This document shows, piece by piece, positions 30,098-41,243 of a DNA stretch of 64,000 nt. Each line of letters starts with the position of its first letter. Positions within the stretch are counted from its first letter, which is position 1. The notes beneath the pieces are model-generated. The model ran no database searches and was not told the DNA's origin. It saw only the letters and a list, made by a program, of their open reading frames with translations. Position numbers and translations under genes: made by a program. This DNA comes from Curtobacterium flaccumfaciens pv. betae (GTDB taxonomy: Bacteria; Actinomycetota; Actinomycetes; Actinomycetales; Microbacteriaceae): NCBI RefSeq assembly GCF_026241855.1, contig NZ_JAPJDC010000001.1, positions 1,984,001 to 2,048,000 of the forward strand, in the 5' to 3' direction.

Positions 30098-31543
30098 TCA
30101 GTCCCGGACGTACGCCGGCGCGGCCTCGGCGTGGGCGTCGCCCACCCGGTGCACGCGCAGGTCGTTCGTCGAACCCTCGATGCCGGGAGGGGACCCGGCC
30201 GTCACGATGACGCGGTCGCCGGGGGCGGCCAGGCCGTTCTCGAGGAGGACGTCGTCCACCTGCGAGAAGAGCTCGTCGGTGTGGGTCTTCCGCTCCACCA
30301 GGAACGAACGGACACCCCACGTGAGGGCCATCCGGCGGCGCGTGGCCTCGTTCGGGGTGAAGGCGATGATCGGCAGACCGTGGCGCAGGCGCGACATGCG
30401 GCGGGCCGAGTCGCCGGACTCGGTGAAGACGCAGAGGTACGACGCCTCGGTGAACTCGGCGATCTCGACGGCGGCGAGGGTGATCGCTCCGCCGAGGGTG
30501 CGCGGCTTGGTGCCGAGCGGGGCGATGCGCTCGAGCCCGTGGTCCTCGGTGGACTCGACGATGCGCGCCATGGTGCGGACGGTCTGCACCGGGTACTCAC
30601 CGACGCTCGTCTCACCGGACAGCATGACCGCGTCGGCACCGTCGAGGACGGCGTTGGCGACGTCGGACGTCTCGGCGCGGGTGGGGATCGGCGACGAGAT
30701 CATCGACTCGAGCATCTGCGTCGCGACGATGACCGGCTTCGCCATGCGGCGGGACAGCTCGACGGCGCGCTTCTGCACGATCGGGACGGCCTCGAGCGGG
30801 AGCTCGACGCCGAGGTCACCGCGGGCGACCATGATGCTGTCGAAGGCGTCGATGATCTCCTCGAGGGCGTCGACGGCCTGGGGCTTCTCGACCTTGGCGA
30901 TGACCGGCAGGCGCTTGCCCTCTTCGTCCATGATCTCGTGGGCACGCACGACGTCGCTCGCGTTGCGCACGAACGACAGCGCGATGAGGTCGGCACCCTG
31001 GCGGATGGCCCAGCGCAGGTCGGCCTCGTCCTTCTCGCTGAGCGCGGGGACGTTGACGGCGACACCGGGCAGGTTGATGCCCTTGTTGTTGGACACCGTG
31101 CCCGGGACGACCACCTCGGTGCGGACCCGCACGCCGTCGGTGTCGAGGACACGGAGGCGGACACGGCCGTCGTCGATGAGCAGCGGGTCACCGGGCTTGA
31201 CGTCCTGCGGCAGGCCCTTGAACGTCGTGCCGCAGATCTCCTTCGAGCCGGGGACGTCCTCGGTCGTGATGGTGAAGATGTCACCGACCGCCAGGTCGTG
31301 CGGGCCGTCGGCGAACCGAGCCAGACGGATCTTCGGACCCTGCAGGTCGACGAGGATCGCGACGGGCTTGCCGAGTTCTTCGGCGGCACGACGGACGTTG
31401 ACGTAGTTGGCCTCGTGGACGCTGTAGTCACCGTGGCTGAGGTTGAGGCGGGCGACGTCGACGCCCGCTTCGATAATCTCCTTGACGGTCTCGTAGTCCG
31501 ACGTTGCCGGTCCGAGCGTCGAAACGATCTTTGCGCGTCTCAA
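30098..31543 (-). CDS. pyk: Pyruvate kinase
   Basis: Last step of glycolysis: phosphoenolpyruvate plus ADP to pyruvate plus ATP. The 481-residue protein starts RRAKIVSTLGPAT, the conserved substrate and Mg2+ region. It continues with LNLSHGDY, the active-site IAKVEKPQAVDALEEIID containing the catalytic Lys, MVARGDLGVELP and the KPVIVATQMLESM stretch. The C-terminal regulatory domain ends normally. The start is TTG at 31543 with AAGGA six bases upstream; gap uses TTG in almost the same context. It lies beyond gltD, from which a strong terminator separates it. Confidence 0.98.
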   Translation of the reverse strand: MRRAKIVSTLGPATSDYETVKEIIEAGVDVARLNLSHGDYSVHEANYVNVRRAAEELGKPVAILVDLQGPKIRLARFADGPHDLAVGDIFTITTEDVPGSKEICGTTFKGLPQDVKPGDPLLIDDGRVRLRVLDTDGVRVRTEVVVPGTVSNNKGINLPGVAVNVPALSEKDEADLRWAIRQGADLIALSFVRNASDVVRAHEIMDEEGKRLPVIAKVEKPQAVDALEEIIDAFDSIMVARGDLGVELPLEAVPIVQKRAVELSRRMAKPVIVATQMLESMISSPIPTRAETSDVANAVLDGADAVMLSGETSVGEYPVQTVRTMARIVESTEDHGLERIAPLGTKPRTLGGAITLAAVEIAEFTEASYLCVFTESGDSARRMSRLRHGLPIIAFTPNEATRRRMALTWGVRSFLVERKTHTDELFSQVDDVLLENGLAAPGDRVIVTAGSPPGIEGSTNDLRVHRVGDAHAEAAPAYVRD

Positions 31544-31606
31544 TGGATTCCTTCGTGGTGGTGGATGGAGCTTGGGTTTCCGCGCTGTGGGGCCGCGCGG
31601 AACGAA

Positions 31607-31646
31607 GCGAGGCCACCAGCACCCTACCGAGTGCTGGTGGCCTCGC
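31607..31646 (-). terminator. gltD terminator
   Basis: A 16-bp perfect stem (GCGAGGCCACCAGCAC, 31607-31622, with 31631-31646) and an 8-base loop, between gltD and pyk. It should end the gltBD transcript. Confidence 0.85.
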
Positions 31647-31722
31647 GCTCACGGGAGCGTGAGCATCTGGTGGAGACGGTCCGCCGTCTGGCGGCGGCCC
31701 GACATCTGGTGCGCGTCCGACA

Positions 31723-33180
31723 TCAGACGGAGATCGCCCGGTCGGTCGCCTTGACCGGTGCCGGCAGGATCGTGGAGCCCTCGAGGTACTCGTCGACCTG
31801 TGCGGCCGCGGCACGGCCCTCGGCGATCGCCCACACGATGAGCGACTGCCCACGACCCGCGTCGCCGGCGACGAACACGCCGGCCTCGTTGGTCGCGTAG
31901 TCGGCACGGCGGTCGAGCGCCCCGGAGACCGTGGTCGGCAGACCGAGCTGCGGCTCGATCGTGTCCGACTCGGGGCCGGTGAAGCCCATCGCGATGAGGA
32001 CGAGGTCGGCCGGGATCTCCCGCTCGCTGCCCGCCTTCGGGACCCGTCGGCCGTCGAGGTACTCGGTCTCGGCGACCCGCAGTGCTCGGACCTCGCCGGC
32101 GTCGTTCGACAGGAACTCGACGGTGGAGGCGAGGAAGTGCCGCTCGCCGCCCTCTTCGTGGGCGCTCGTGATCTCGAACACGGTCGGGAACATCGGCCAC
32201 GGCTGGTCGGACGGACGCTCGAGCGGCGGCTGCTTGCCGATCGCCAGGTTCGTCACGCTCAACGCGCCCTGGCGGTGGGCGGTACCGATGCAGTCCGCGC
32301 CGGTGTCGCCGCCGCCGATGACGACGACGTGCTTGCCCTCGGCCGTGATCTGGTTGTCGACCGTCGTGCCCGCGTTCGCCTTGTTCTGCTGGACCAGGTA
32401 GTCCATGGCGAAGTGCACGCCCTCGAGATCGCGCCCCGGGATCGGCAGGTCGCGCGGCACCGTGGCACCGGTGGCGACGACGACCGCGTCGTAGCGCGAC
32501 TTCAGGTCGTCCCAGGTGATGTCCCTGCCGACCTCGACCCCGGCACGGAACCGGGTGCCCTCGGCCTGCATCTGGGCGAGGCGCGCGTCGATCTGGCGCT
32601 TCTCCATCTTGAAGTCCGGGATGCCGTAGCGGAGCAGGCCGCCGATGCGGTCGTCCCGCTCGTAGACGGCGACGGTGTGGCCGGCACGCGTGAGCTGCTG
32701 CGCGGCGGCGAGTCCGGCGGGGCCGGAGCCCACGACGGCGACGGTCTTGCCCGTCAGGCGCTCCGGCGGGTGCGGCGTGACCCAGCCGTTCTGGAACGCC
32801 TGGTCGATGATCGAGACCTCGACCTGCTTGATCGTCACAGGGGGCTGGTTGATGCCGAGCACGCACGACGACTCGCACGGGGCGGGGCAGAGCCGACCCG
32901 TGAACTCCGGGAAGTTGTTCGTCTCGTGCAGGCGCTCGATCGCCTGCCGGCCCTCACCGCGCCAGGTCAGGTCGTTCCACTCCGGGATCAGGTTGCCGAG
33001 CGGGCAGCCCTGGTGGCAGAACGGCACGCCGCAGTCCATGCAGCGGCCGGCCTGGCGCTTCAGGACACCGGACTCCTGCTGCTCGTAGACCTCTTTCCAG
33101 TCCATGAGCCGCACGGGCACGGGTCGCCGGGGCGGGAGTTCGCGTTCCTGGACCTTCAGGAATCCCTTGGGGTCAGCCAC
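31723..33180 (-). CDS. gltD: Glutamate synthase (NADPH), small subunit
   Basis: Supplies electrons from NADPH to the large subunit for glutamate formation from glutamine and 2-oxoglutarate. The 485-residue protein has the N-terminal Cys motif GRCMDCGVPFCHQGCPLGN that binds 4Fe-4S clusters, the FAD-binding GSGPAGLAAA, the NADPH-binding VIGGGDTGADC and the C-terminal FVAGDAGRGQSL. The start is GTG at 33180 with GGAGGTGA upstream. It follows gltB after 53 bases. The 21 bases spanning its ribosome site and start are repeated exactly at the 3' end of gltB. Confidence 0.97.
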   Translation of the reverse strand: MADPKGFLKVQERELPPRRPVPVRLMDWKEVYEQQESGVLKRQAGRCMDCGVPFCHQGCPLGNLIPEWNDLTWRGEGRQAIERLHETNNFPEFTGRLCPAPCESSCVLGINQPPVTIKQVEVSIIDQAFQNGWVTPHPPERLTGKTVAVVGSGPAGLAAAQQLTRAGHTVAVYERDDRIGGLLRYGIPDFKMEKRQIDARLAQMQAEGTRFRAGVEVGRDITWDDLKSRYDAVVVATGATVPRDLPIPGRDLEGVHFAMDYLVQQNKANAGTTVDNQITAEGKHVVVIGGGDTGADCIGTAHRQGALSVTNLAIGKQPPLERPSDQPWPMFPTVFEITSAHEEGGERHFLASTVEFLSNDAGEVRALRVAETEYLDGRRVPKAGSEREIPADLVLIAMGFTGPESDTIEPQLGLPTTVSGALDRRADYATNEAGVFVAGDAGRGQSLIVWAIAEGRAAAAQVDEYLEGSTILPAPVKATDRAISV

Positions 33181-33253
33181 CGGTCACCTCCAGGGTTGTG
33201 ATGAGCTCTGTCGATTCCGGACGTGCGTGACGGTCAGCCACCGGTCACCTCCA
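33173..33253. repeat. Exact 21-base direct repeat at the gltB-gltD junction
   Basis: 33173-33193 and 33233-33253 are identical. The first copy forms the gltD ribosome site and start codon; the second encodes the gltB C-terminus EVTGG and its stop. The copies are 60 bases apart. Confidence 0.9.
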
Positions 33254-36200
33254 TGATCCGATTCCAAACGATGTCACCGTCGGGGTCGAGCCCCTCGTCG
33301 ACGGCCTGTCTGCGCGTCTCGAGCACCGCCGCGTAGTCGCGCGGCAGCACCTTGACGAAGTCGCTCAGGTCTCCGGACGCCAGCAGGTCGGACGCGAGCG
33401 TCGACCCCGTCTCGTCGGCGTGCCGGGTGAGCAGGTCGGTGACGATCTCGACGTCGGCGCTGTCGAGCGCCTCGAGCCGGAGTTCGCCGGACGCCAGGGC
33501 GTCGGTGTTGACGTGCTCCTCGCGGAGCCCACGGACGTACGCCGTCCCACCGGACATGCCGGCACCGAGGTTCCGGCCGGTCTCGCCGAGGATGAGCGCG
33601 AGCCCGCCCGTCATGTACTCGAGCGCGTGGTCGCCCACGCCCTCGACGACGGCCGTGGCACCGGAGTTCCGCACCAGGAACCGCTCGCCCACGATGCCGC
33701 GGATGAACATGCTGCCCTGGGTGGCGCCGTACCCGATGACGTTGCCGGCGATGACGTTCTCGGCGGGGTCGAAGCCCGAACCGGCGTCGGGGCGGACGAC
33801 GATCTGGCCGCCGGAGAGCCCCTTGCCGACGTAGTCGTTGCTGTCGCCGATGAGTCGCAGCGTGATGCCCGCCGGCAGGAACGCGCCGAGCGACTGCCCG
33901 GCGGAACCGCGCAGCGTCACGTCGATCGAACCGTTCGGCAGACCGTGCTCGCCGTGTCGCAGGGTCACCTGGTGGCCGAGCATGGTGCCGACGGCGCGCT
34001 CGGTGTTGCGGATGGGCAGGTCGAGCGCGATCGAACCGCCGTGGTCGAGCACGTCCGCGGTCTGCTGGATGAGCTGCACGTCGAAGTGCTGGTCCAGCTC
34101 GTGGTCCTGCTCGCGGTGGTGGCGGCGCGGTTCGGCGTCGTCGAAGTGCGGTCCCTTGAGCACGGGCGCGAGGTCGAGCCCCGAGGCCTTCCAGTGCTCG
34201 ACGGCACGGTCGACGTCGAGCGCGTCGGTCTGCCCGATGGCCTCGTCGAGGCTGCGGAAGCCGAGCTCGGCGAGGAGCTCGCGGACCTCCTGCGCGATGA
34301 ACTCGAAGAAGTTCACGACGAACTCGGGCTTGCCGGAGAACCGCTTGCGGAGCTCGGGGTTCTGCGTGGCGACGCCGACCGGGCAGGTGTCCAGGTGGCA
34401 GACGCGCATCAGGATGCAGCCCTCGACCACGAGCGGCGCGGTCGCGAAGCCGTACTCCTCGGCACCGAGCAACGCGGCCACGACGACGTCGCGCCCGGTC
34501 TTCATCTGCCCGTCGACCTGCACGACGACGCGGTCGCGCATGCCGTTCAGCATGAGCGTCTGCTGGGTCTCGGCCAGGCCGATCTCCCACGGGGTGCCGG
34601 CGTGCTTGAGCGAGTTCAGCGGGCTCGCGCCGGTGCCGCCGTCGTGGCCGGACACGAGCACGACGTCGGCCAGGGCCTTCGTCACACCGGCTGCTACCGC
34701 ACCGATGCCGGACTGGCTCACGAGCTTCACGTGGACGCGGGCGGCCGGGTTGGCGCGCTTGACGTCGAAGATCAGCTGCTTGAGGTCCTCGATGGAGTAG
34801 ATGTCGTGGTGCGGCGGCGGCGAGATGAGGCCGACGCCCGCGGTGGCGTGCCGGGTGCGGGCCACCCACGGGTAGACCTTCGCCGGGGGCAGCTGACCGC
34901 CCTCGCCGGGCTTCGCGCCCTGCGCCATCTTGAGCTGGATGTCGGTGGCGTGCGTGAGGTACATGCTCGTCACGCCGAACCGGCCGGAGGCGACCTGCTT
35001 GATCGCGCTGCGGCGCTCGGGGTCGAGGAGCCGGTCGACGTCCTCGCCGCCCTCGCCCGTGTTCGATCGCCCACCGAGCCGGTTCATCGCGATGGCGAGC
35101 GTCTCGTGGGCCTCCTTCGAGATGGACCCGTAGGACATCGCACCGGTGTTGAACCGCTTGACGATCGACTCGATCGACTCGACCTCGTCGAGCGCGATGG
35201 GCTTCCGGGCGCCCTGCTTGAACCGGAACAGCCCGCGGAGCGTCATGAGCTGCTCGGACTGGTCGTCCACGGCGCTCGAGTACTCGCGGAAGATGTCGTA
35301 CCGGCGGGCACGTGTGGCGTGCTGCAGGCGGAACACCGTGTCCGGGTTGAACAGGTGCGGCGGGCCCTGACGGCGCCACTGGTACTCGCCACCGATCTGC
35401 AGCCGCTCGTGCGAGAGCACGGCACCGTCCTGCGGGTACGCCTGGGCGTGCCGCTCGGCGTTCTCCTTGGCGATGACGTCGATGTCGACGCCGCCCAGGA
35501 TCGACGAGGTGCCCGTGAAGTACTTGTCGACGAACTCCTGGCTGAGCCCGACGGCCTCGAACGCCTGCGCACCGGCGTAGCTGGACACCGTGGAGATGCC
35601 CATCTTCGACATGATCTTCAGCACGCCCTTGCCGAGCGCCTTGATGACGTTCTTGACGGCCTGCTCCGGGGTGATCCCGGGGATCATGCCGGCGCGGACC
35701 AGGTTCTCGCAGGTCTCCATCGCCAGGTACGGGTTGATCGCCGAGGCGCCGTACCCGATGAGGGTCGCCACGTGGTGGACCTCGCGCACGTCGCCGGCCT
35801 CGACGATGAGCCCGACCTTCATGCGCTGCTCGGTGCGGATCAGGTGGTGGTGGACCGCGGCGAGGAGCAGGAGGCTCGGCACCGGTGCCTGCTCGGAGTT
35901 GCCGTCGCGGTCGGACAGCACGATGAACTGCTTGCCGGACTCGATCGCGGCGTCGACCTCGTCGCACACGGCGGCGATGCGCTTCTGCATCGCCTTCTTG
36001 CCGGCGTCGACGCGGTACAGGCCCTTGATCGTGACGGTCAGGTGGCGACCCGACTCGGTCTCGAAGTGCTGGACCTTGGCGAGCTGGTCGTTGTCGATCA
36101 CCGGGAAGTCGAGCGTAATCTGCTTCGCGTGCTCCGGACCGGCGGAAAGCAGGTTGCGCTCCGGACCGAGCCCCATCCCCATCGAGGTGATGACCTGCTC

Positions 36201-37838
36201 ACGAATCGAGTCGAGCGGCGGGTTGGTCACCTGCGCGAACTGCTGCGTGAAGTAGTCGAAGAGCAGTCGCGGACGCTCCGACAGCACGGCGATCGGGGTG
36301 TCCGAGCCCATCGCGCCGAGGGGTTCGGCCCCCGCTGCCGCCATCGGGCGCAGCAGGATCCGGACCTCTTCTTCGGTGTACCCGAACGCGCGCTGCCGAC
36401 GGGTGACCGAGGCCGGGGTGTGCACGATGTGCTCGCGCTCCGGCAGGTCGTTGAGGTTGATGCGGCCGGCTTCGAGCCAGTCACCCCAGGGACCCGAGGC
36501 GGCGAGTTCGCGCTTGACCTCGTCGTCCTCGATGATGCGGCCGGCCTCGGTGTCCACCAGGAACATCCGGCCCGGACGCAGGCGCCCCTTGCGCACGACC
36601 TTGGCGGCCGGCACGTCGATGACCCCGGTCTCGGAGCCCATCACGATGAGGCCGTCGTCCGTGACCAGGAAGCGTCCGGGGCGCAGGCCGTTGCGGTCGA
36701 GGGTGGCGCCGACGAGCGAGCCGTCGGTGAAGGTGATCGCAGCGGGGCCGTCCCACGGCTCCATGAGCATCGAGTGGTACTCGTAGAACGCGCGGAGGTC
36801 CGGGTCCATCCCGACCTGGTTCTCCCACGCCTCTGGCACCATCATCGACACGGCGTGCGGCAGGGTCCGGCCGGTCAGGGTCAGCAGCTCGAGGACCTCG
36901 TCGAACGAGGCCGAGTCGCTCGCCCCCGGGCTCACGATGGGCAGGAGCGGGGTCATGTCGCCGAGCAGTTCGCTCTCGAGCTGCGACTGGCGGGCGCGCA
37001 TCCAGTTGCGGTTGCCGCGCACGGTGTTGATCTCACCGTTGTGGGCGATCGTCCGGAACGGCTGCGCGAGCGGCCACGACGGGAACGTGTTGGTGGAGTA
37101 GCGCGAGTGCACGATCGCGAGCTTCGACGCGAAGCGCTCGTCGCTGAGGTCCGGGTAGAACGGCTCGAGCTGGAGCGTCGTGACCATGCCCTTGTAGACC
37201 ATGGTGCGGCTCGACAGCGACATGAAGTACAGGTCGTTGTCGTGCTCGGCGCGCTTGCGGAGCCGGAAGGCCTGGCGGTCGAGCGCGATGCCGCTCCACG
37301 AGGCACCGTGCACGTCGTGCCGGATGGAGGCGACGAACAGCTGCTCGAACGCCGGCATCGCGGCACGGGCGAGCGTGCCGAGGACCTCCGGACGCACCGG
37401 GACCTCGCGCCACCCGAGGACCTTCAGGCCCTCTTCGCGGGCGAGCCGCTCGACGGCACCCTTCACCGCGTGGCGCGCGTCGTCGTCCAGGGGCAGGTAG
37501 GCGGTACCGACGGCGTACTCCCCCGCGGCCGGCAGCTCGAAGGGCACGACGGCCCGGAGGAACTCGTCGGGCACCTGGCACAGGATGCCCGCGCCGTCAC
37601 CGGTGCCCGCGTCGGAGCCCACGGCACCGCGGTGCTCGAGGTTCCGGAGCGCACCGAGTGCGGCGTCGACGATGTCGTGACCGGGTGTGCCGCGCAGGGT
37701 CGCGACCATCGCGAGTCCGCAGGCGTCCTTCTCGTTCGCCGGGTCGTACATGCCCGTGGCGTCCGGGATCGCGGAGAAGCGGCGGTGCGGCGGCACGAGG
37801 CTCGTCGGTGCCGAGGGCTGGGTTGGCTGGAGCGCCAT
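33234..37838 (-). CDS. gltB: Glutamate synthase (NADPH), large subunit
   Basis: Amidotransferase/synthase subunit of 1534 residues, the usual length. A propeptide of 39 residues precedes the nucleophile Cys40 in KDACGLAM, which becomes the N-terminus after cleavage. The class II glutaminase region is followed by the central domain, the FMN-binding synthase domain ([27 protein letters not shown]), the 3Fe-4S site CHLDTCPVG, and the C-terminal beta-helix domain (GGTAYVRGL). ATG at 37838 with GAGGACGG upstream. The 221-base leader region has no recognised riboswitch. gltB and gltD form an operon that ends in the strong terminator before pyk. Confidence 0.98.
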   Translation of the reverse strand: MALQPTQPSAPTSLVPPHRRFSAIPDATGMYDPANEKDACGLAMVATLRGTPGHDIVDAALGALRNLEHRGAVGSDAGTGDGAGILCQVPDEFLRAVVPFELPAAGEYAVGTAYLPLDDDARHAVKGAVERLAREEGLKVLGWREVPVRPEVLGTLARAAMPAFEQLFVASIRHDVHGASWSGIALDRQAFRLRKRAEHDNDLYFMSLSSRTMVYKGMVTTLQLEPFYPDLSDERFASKLAIVHSRYSTNTFPSWPLAQPFRTIAHNGEINTVRGNRNWMRARQSQLESELLGDMTPLLPIVSPGASDSASFDEVLELLTLTGRTLPHAVSMMVPEAWENQVGMDPDLRAFYEYHSMLMEPWDGPAAITFTDGSLVGATLDRNGLRPGRFLVTDDGLIVMGSETGVIDVPAAKVVRKGRLRPGRMFLVDTEAGRIIEDDEVKRELAASGPWGDWLEAGRINLNDLPEREHIVHTPASVTRRQRAFGYTEEEVRILLRPMAAAGAEPLGAMGSDTPIAVLSERPRLLFDYFTQQFAQVTNPPLDSIREQVITSMGMGLGPERNLLSAGPEHAKQITLDFPVIDNDQLAKVQHFETESGRHLTVTIKGLYRVDAGKKAMQKRIAAVCDEVDAAIESGKQFIVLSDRDGNSEQAPVPSLLLLAAVHHHLIRTEQRMKVGLIVEAGDVREVHHVATLIGYGASAINPYLAMETCENLVRAGMIPGITPEQAVKNVIKALGKGVLKIMSKMGISTVSSYAGAQAFEAVGLSQEFVDKYFTGTSSILGGVDIDVIAKENAERHAQAYPQDGAVLSHERLQIGGEYQWRRQGPPHLFNPDTVFRLQHATRARRYDIFREYSSAVDDQSEQLMTLRGLFRFKQGARKPIALDEVESIESIVKRFNTGAMSYGSISKEAHETLAIAMNRLGGRSNTGEGGEDVDRLLDPERRSAIKQVASGRFGVTSMYLTHATDIQLKMAQGAKPGEGGQLPPAKVYPWVARTRHATAGVGLISPPPHHDIYSIEDLKQLIFDVKRANPAARVHVKLVSQSGIGAVAAGVTKALADVVLVSGHDGGTGASPLNSLKHAGTPWEIGLAETQQTLMLNGMRDRVVVQVDGQMKTGRDVVVAALLGAEEYGFATAPLVVEGCILMRVCHLDTCPVGVATQNPELRKRFSGKPEFVVNFFEFIAQEVRELLAELGFRSLDEAIGQTDALDVDRAVEHWKASGLDLAPVLKGPHFDDAEPRRHHREQDHELDQHFDVQLIQQTADVLDHGGSIALDLPIRNTERAVGTMLGHQVTLRHGEHGLPNGSIDVTLRGSAGQSLGAFLPAGITLRLIGDSNDYVGKGLSGGQIVVRPDAGSGFDPAENVIAGNVIGYGATQGSMFIRGIVGERFLVRNSGATAVVEGVGDHALEYMTGGLALILGETGRNLGAGMSGGTAYVRGLREEHVNTDALASGELRLEALDSADVEIVTDLLTRHADETGSTLASDLLASGDLSDFVKVLPRDYAAVLETRRQAVDEGLDPDGDIVWNRIMEVTGG

Positions 37839-38059
37839 GGGGAACCGTCCTCACGAGGAAGTGGAACAGGGACAGCGGTGGCCCGGTGGTGCGTTCCGCC
37901 CGAGCGGGCGGGACTGGTGCCCGTGCCCGCCGTCAGTGAGTTGCCCTGCCGGGCGGCGAGGTTGCTGGGCCCCGCTTGTGGCGGAGACCGTCTGGTGCTG
38001 CTGCTGGTGGTGCTGCACGTGACCGGTGGTCGTCGGGAGCGGGTGCTCCCACCACGGGA
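37839..38059 (-). other. gltB upstream region
   Basis: This 221-base spacer between lgt and gltB holds a 6-bp hairpin that could weakly terminate lgt (38035-38050), a CAC/CAG-rich stretch, and a possible hairpin CCGCCcgctcGGGCGG near 37900. I recognise no riboswitch, leader peptide or -10 box of good quality, although gltB must be transcribed from here or from the lgt side. Confidence 0.4.
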
Positions 38060-39046
38060 TCAGCGAGTGGTCGTGACCGGTTCGTCGCTCGTGACGCCGT
38101 CTGCTGCGTCGTCGTCGTGCTCCGAGAAGGTGTCCTCGGAGTCTACAACGGAGGTCGGACGGGGCCCGCGACCCGGCAGGTACGGGCTCGGCTCCTTGCC
38201 GGTGTGCCGGCGGCTCTGCACCACGAAGATCAGGATGCCGATGACGACCGCGGTGAGGGCCACCCACACGTTGGTGCGGACCCCGAAGAAGGTCTCGCTC
38301 GTGTCGACGCGGATGGACTCGAGCACCGAGCGTCCGGCGCCGTACCAGATCAGGTACAGGCCGAGGACCTTGCCCCACTGCAGCGTGAACTTGCGCGCGA
38401 GGAACAGGATGACGACGACACCGAGGACGTTCCAGATGATCTCGTACAGGAACGTCGGGTGGAACAGCGTGCCCTCGGGCAGACCCTTCGGGAACGCGGC
38501 GTTGCTCGAGTCGATCTCGAGGCCCCAGGGCAGGCTCGTCGGCATGCCGAAGAGCTCCTGGTTGAAGTAGTTGCCCAGGCGGCCGAACGCCTGTGCGAGC
38601 AGGACGCCCGGCACCACGGCGTCGATGAACGACGTGAAGCGCAGGCCCACCTGGCGGCAGCCGATCCACGCGCCGACCGACCCGAGGATGAGCGCGCCGA
38701 AGATGGCGAGCCCGCCCTCCCAGATGTACAGGAAGGACAGCGGGTCGATGCCGGGGCCGAAGTAGTCGGACACGTGGGTGAACACGTGGAAGAGGCGACC
38801 GCCGATGATGCCGGCGGGCACGGCCCAGATCGCGATGTCGATGATGATCCAGCGCTCGACGCCGCGGGCGTTGAGTCGGCGGTTCGCCAGGACGACCGCG
38901 GCCACGATCCCGATCAGGATGCAGATCGCGTACGCGTGGATGCGGAAGTCGAGGGGCAGCGACCAGCCGAACGCGTCGCGCAGCCAGGCGGTCAGGTCGA
39001 AGTACTGCCAGGCGGTGCTCGGGCTCGGGATGCTCAGGAGGGGCAT
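38060..39046 (-). CDS. lgt: Prolipoprotein diacylglyceryl transferase
   Basis: Inner-membrane enzyme that attaches diacylglycerol to the lipobox Cys of prelipoproteins. The 328-residue protein has about seven hydrophobic segments, and the family signatures GGRLFHVFTH and AFGRLGNYFNQELFG carrying the catalytic His/Arg/Asn residues. The C-terminal 70 residues are charged and Asp/Glu-rich, a cytoplasmic extension seen in Actinobacteria. ATG at 39046 with AAAGGCG upstream. The trpA-lgt-gltB order is conserved among Actinobacteria. A TACAGT box at 39107 could give it its own promoter. Confidence 0.97.
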   Translation of the reverse strand: MPLLSIPSPSTAWQYFDLTAWLRDAFGWSLPLDFRIHAYAICILIGIVAAVVLANRRLNARGVERWIIIDIAIWAVPAGIIGGRLFHVFTHVSDYFGPGIDPLSFLYIWEGGLAIFGALILGSVGAWIGCRQVGLRFTSFIDAVVPGVLLAQAFGRLGNYFNQELFGMPTSLPWGLEIDSSNAAFPKGLPEGTLFHPTFLYEIIWNVLGVVVILFLARKFTLQWGKVLGLYLIWYGAGRSVLESIRVDTSETFFGVRTNVWVALTAVVIGILIFVVQSRRHTGKEPSPYLPGRGPRPTSVVDSEDTFSEHDDDAADGVTSDEPVTTTR

Positions 39047-39106
39047 GGAGGTGCTGTCGCCTTTCGGAACTGACGGGGCGCGGTCGACGTGGCGTCGGCC
39101 TCGCTC

Positions 39107-39112
39107 ACTGTA
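39107..39112 (-). promoter_or_regulatory. Possible -10 box of lgt
   Basis: TACAGT in the trpA-lgt spacer, 60 bases before the lgt ATG; no clear -35 element. Confidence 0.35.
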
Positions 39113-39142
39113 GCGCGGGTCGCGGGCCCGACAGGAACTGGA

Positions 39143-39937
39143 CTAGCGGCGGCGGGCGCCGGTGGCGAGGTCGGCGGCACGGTCGGCCACACCCTGCACA
39201 CCGAGGTCGGCCAGCGCGCGGACGAACGCGGACCCGACGATGGCGCCGTCGGCGTACTCGAGCACCTCGCCGACCTGCTCGGCCGTCGAGATCCCGAGAC
39301 CCACGCAGGTGCGCTCGACCCCGGCGTCGCGCAGGCGCGACACCACCGTGCGTGCGGCGACGTCGACCCCGGCCCGGGCACCGGTCACACCCATCGTGGA
39401 GACGGCGTAGACGAACCCACGGCTGGCCTCGACCGCCTGGCGCATGCGCTCGTCCGACGAGGACGGTGCCGCGAGGAAGACCCGGTCGAGCCCGGTCCGC
39501 TCGGAGGCCTCGGTCCACGCGGAGGCCTCGTCGGGGATGAGGTCGGGCGTGATGAGGCCGGCGGCTCCGGCGGCGACGAGGTCGTCGGCGAAGCGGTCCA
39601 CGCCGTAGCGCAGCACCGGGTTCCAGTACGTCATGACGAGCACCGGCACGTCGGCCCGCTCGGTGATCTGCTGCACGGCGTCGAAGACCTGTGCGACCCG
39701 GAAGCCGTTCGCCAGGCTCTCCTCGGCCGCCCGCTGGATCACGGGGCCGTCCATCACCGGGTCCGAGTACGGCAGGCCGAACTCGATGACGTCCACGCCG
39801 TTCTCGGCGAGGGCGACGGCTGCGTCGACGCTCGTCTGCAGGTTCGGGTACCCGGCGGGCAGGTAGCCGACGACGGCTCCGGCGCGCTCGGCGTTGGCGG
39901 TGTCGATCGTCGTGGCGACGGTCCGGTTCGTGGTCAC
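39143..39937 (-). CDS. trpA: Tryptophan synthase alpha subunit
   Basis: Cleaves indole-3-glycerol phosphate to indole, which is channelled to TrpB. The 264-residue protein has the usual length, with GYLPAGYPN, the catalytic Glu and Asp in [16 protein letters not shown], and the phosphate-binding VGLGIST near the C-terminus. The start is GTG at 39937, overlapping the trpB stop as GTGA, consistent with the alpha-beta complex being made in equal amounts. Last gene of the trp block. Confidence 0.97.
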   Translation of the reverse strand: MTTNRTVATTIDTANAERAGAVVGYLPAGYPNLQTSVDAAVALAENGVDVIEFGLPYSDPVMDGPVIQRAAEESLANGFRVAQVFDAVQQITERADVPVLVMTYWNPVLRYGVDRFADDLVAAGAAGLITPDLIPDEASAWTEASERTGLDRVFLAAPSSSDERMRQAVEASRGFVYAVSTMGVTGARAGVDVAARTVVSRLRDAGVERTCVGLGISTAEQVGEVLEYADGAIVGSAFVRALADLGVQGVADRAADLATGARRR

Positions 39938-41148
39938 AGCTGCACCGCGTTCTCGTCGAGGATGCCGAAGTAGCGACTGGCGGACGCGACGTCCTTGTCG
40001 CCCCGGCCGGACAGGTTCACGAGCACGACGCCCTCGGGGCCGAGCTCCTTGCCGAGCTTCATGGCACCGGCGAGGGCGTGGGACGACTCGATCGCCGGGA
40101 TGATGCCCTCGGTCTGGCTCAGCAGGCGGAACGCCTCCATCGCCTCGGTGTCGGTGATCGGCTGGTACTTCGCGCGGCCGATCGACGCCAGGTACGCGTG
40201 CTCCGGTCCGACGCTCGGGTAGTCGAGTCCGGCGGAGATGCTGTGGCTCTCGATCGTCTGGCCGTCCTCGTCCTGCATCAGGTACGACTTCGCGCCCTGC
40301 AGCACGCCCTCGCGACCGAGCGTGATGCTCGCCGCGTGCCGACCGGTCTCGACGCCGTCGCCGCCGGCCTCGAAGCCGTGCAGCGCGACGGATTCGTCGT
40401 CGAGGAACGCCTCGAAGATACCCATCGCGTTCGATCCACCGCCCACGCAGGCCGCGACGGCGTCCGGCAGGCGTCCGACGCGGTCGAGGACCTGCTGGCG
40501 CGCTTCCTCGCCGATGACCTTGTGGAACTCGCGCACCATCTCGGGAAACGGGTGCGGACCGGCGACCGTGCCGAGCAGGTAGTGCGTCGACTCGACGTTG
40601 GCGACCCAGTCGCGCAGGGCGTCGTTGATGGCGTCCTTCAGGGTGCGCGAACCGGTCTCGACGGGGATGACCTCGGCGCCGAGCAGGCGCATCCGGGCCA
40701 CGTTGAGGGCCTGTCGCTCGGTGTCCACGGCGCCCATGTAGACGACGCACTCCATGCCGAACAGTGCGGCAGCGGTCGCGGTGGCGACGCCGTGCTGGCC
40801 GGCACCGGTCTCGGCGATCAGGCGGGTCTTGCCGAGCCGACGGGCGACGAGGGCCTGGCCGAGGACGTTGTTGATCTTGTGGGAACCGGTGTGGTTCAGG
40901 TCCTCGCGCTTCAGGATCACCCGGGCACCACCGGCGTGCTTCGCGAACCGCGGCACCTCGGTGATGATCGAGGGGCGCCCGGTGTAGTCGCGCTGCAGCT
41001 CGTCGAGCTCCGCACGGAACGCCGGGTCGGCCCAGGCCTGGCGGAAGGCGGCCTCGAGCTCGTCGAGCGCGAGGACGAGGGACTCGGGGACGAAACGTCC
41101 GCCGAAGTCACCGAAGTAGGGGCCGTGCAGGTCGCGGAGTGAGGTCAC
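39934..41148 (-). CDS. trpB: Tryptophan synthase beta subunit
   Basis: Pyridoxal phosphate enzyme that condenses indole with serine. The 404-residue protein starts with the [11 protein letters not shown] region, has the PLP Lys in [10 protein letters not shown], the substrate stretch [12 protein letters not shown] and the phosphate-binding GGGSNAMG. The start is GTG at 41148 with GGGAGA upstream. It is separated from trpC by 127 bases holding two strong hairpins, unlike the tight spacing elsewhere in the block. Confidence 0.98.
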   Translation of the reverse strand: MTSLRDLHGPYFGDFGGRFVPESLVLALDELEAAFRQAWADPAFRAELDELQRDYTGRPSIITEVPRFAKHAGGARVILKREDLNHTGSHKINNVLGQALVARRLGKTRLIAETGAGQHGVATATAAALFGMECVVYMGAVDTERQALNVARMRLLGAEVIPVETGSRTLKDAINDALRDWVANVESTHYLLGTVAGPHPFPEMVREFHKVIGEEARQQVLDRVGRLPDAVAACVGGGSNAMGIFEAFLDDESVALHGFEAGGDGVETGRHAASITLGREGVLQGAKSYLMQDEDGQTIESHSISAGLDYPSVGPEHAYLASIGRAKYQPITDTEAMEAFRLLSQTEGIIPAIESSHALAGAMKLGKELGPEGVVLVNLSGRGDKDVASASRYFGILDENAVQL

Positions 41149-41167
41149 GATGTGTCTCCCGGGACGA

Positions 41168-41197
41168 GTCCGACGCGGCCGGTGGGCCGCGTCGGAC
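41168..41197 (-). terminator. Strong hairpin between trpC and trpB
   Basis: A 13-bp perfect stem (GTCCGACGCGGCC, 41168-41180, with 41185-41197) and a 4-base loop, 20 bases before the trpB start. It may be a partial terminator or an RNA-processing site inside the operon. Confidence 0.6.
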
Positions 41198-41243
41198 GGG
41201 TGGAACGTGCGGCCGCGGTCGGCGGCCTCGATGCGTGGGCGGT

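Noticed and set aside
37839..38059. Riboswitch or leader peptide upstream of gltB
   Set aside because: The spacer has small hairpins and CAC/CAG-rich sequence but matches no motif I know; too little to call.
33420..38570. A 1716-codon open frame on the plus strand opposite gltB and lgt
   Set aside because: Same reason: shadow of gltB, composition dominated by codon mirror bias.
39938..40750. N-terminal extension of trpA through trpB in another frame
   Set aside because: This is open sequence antisense in codon phase to trpB; the GTGA overlap and family start fix trpA at 39937.
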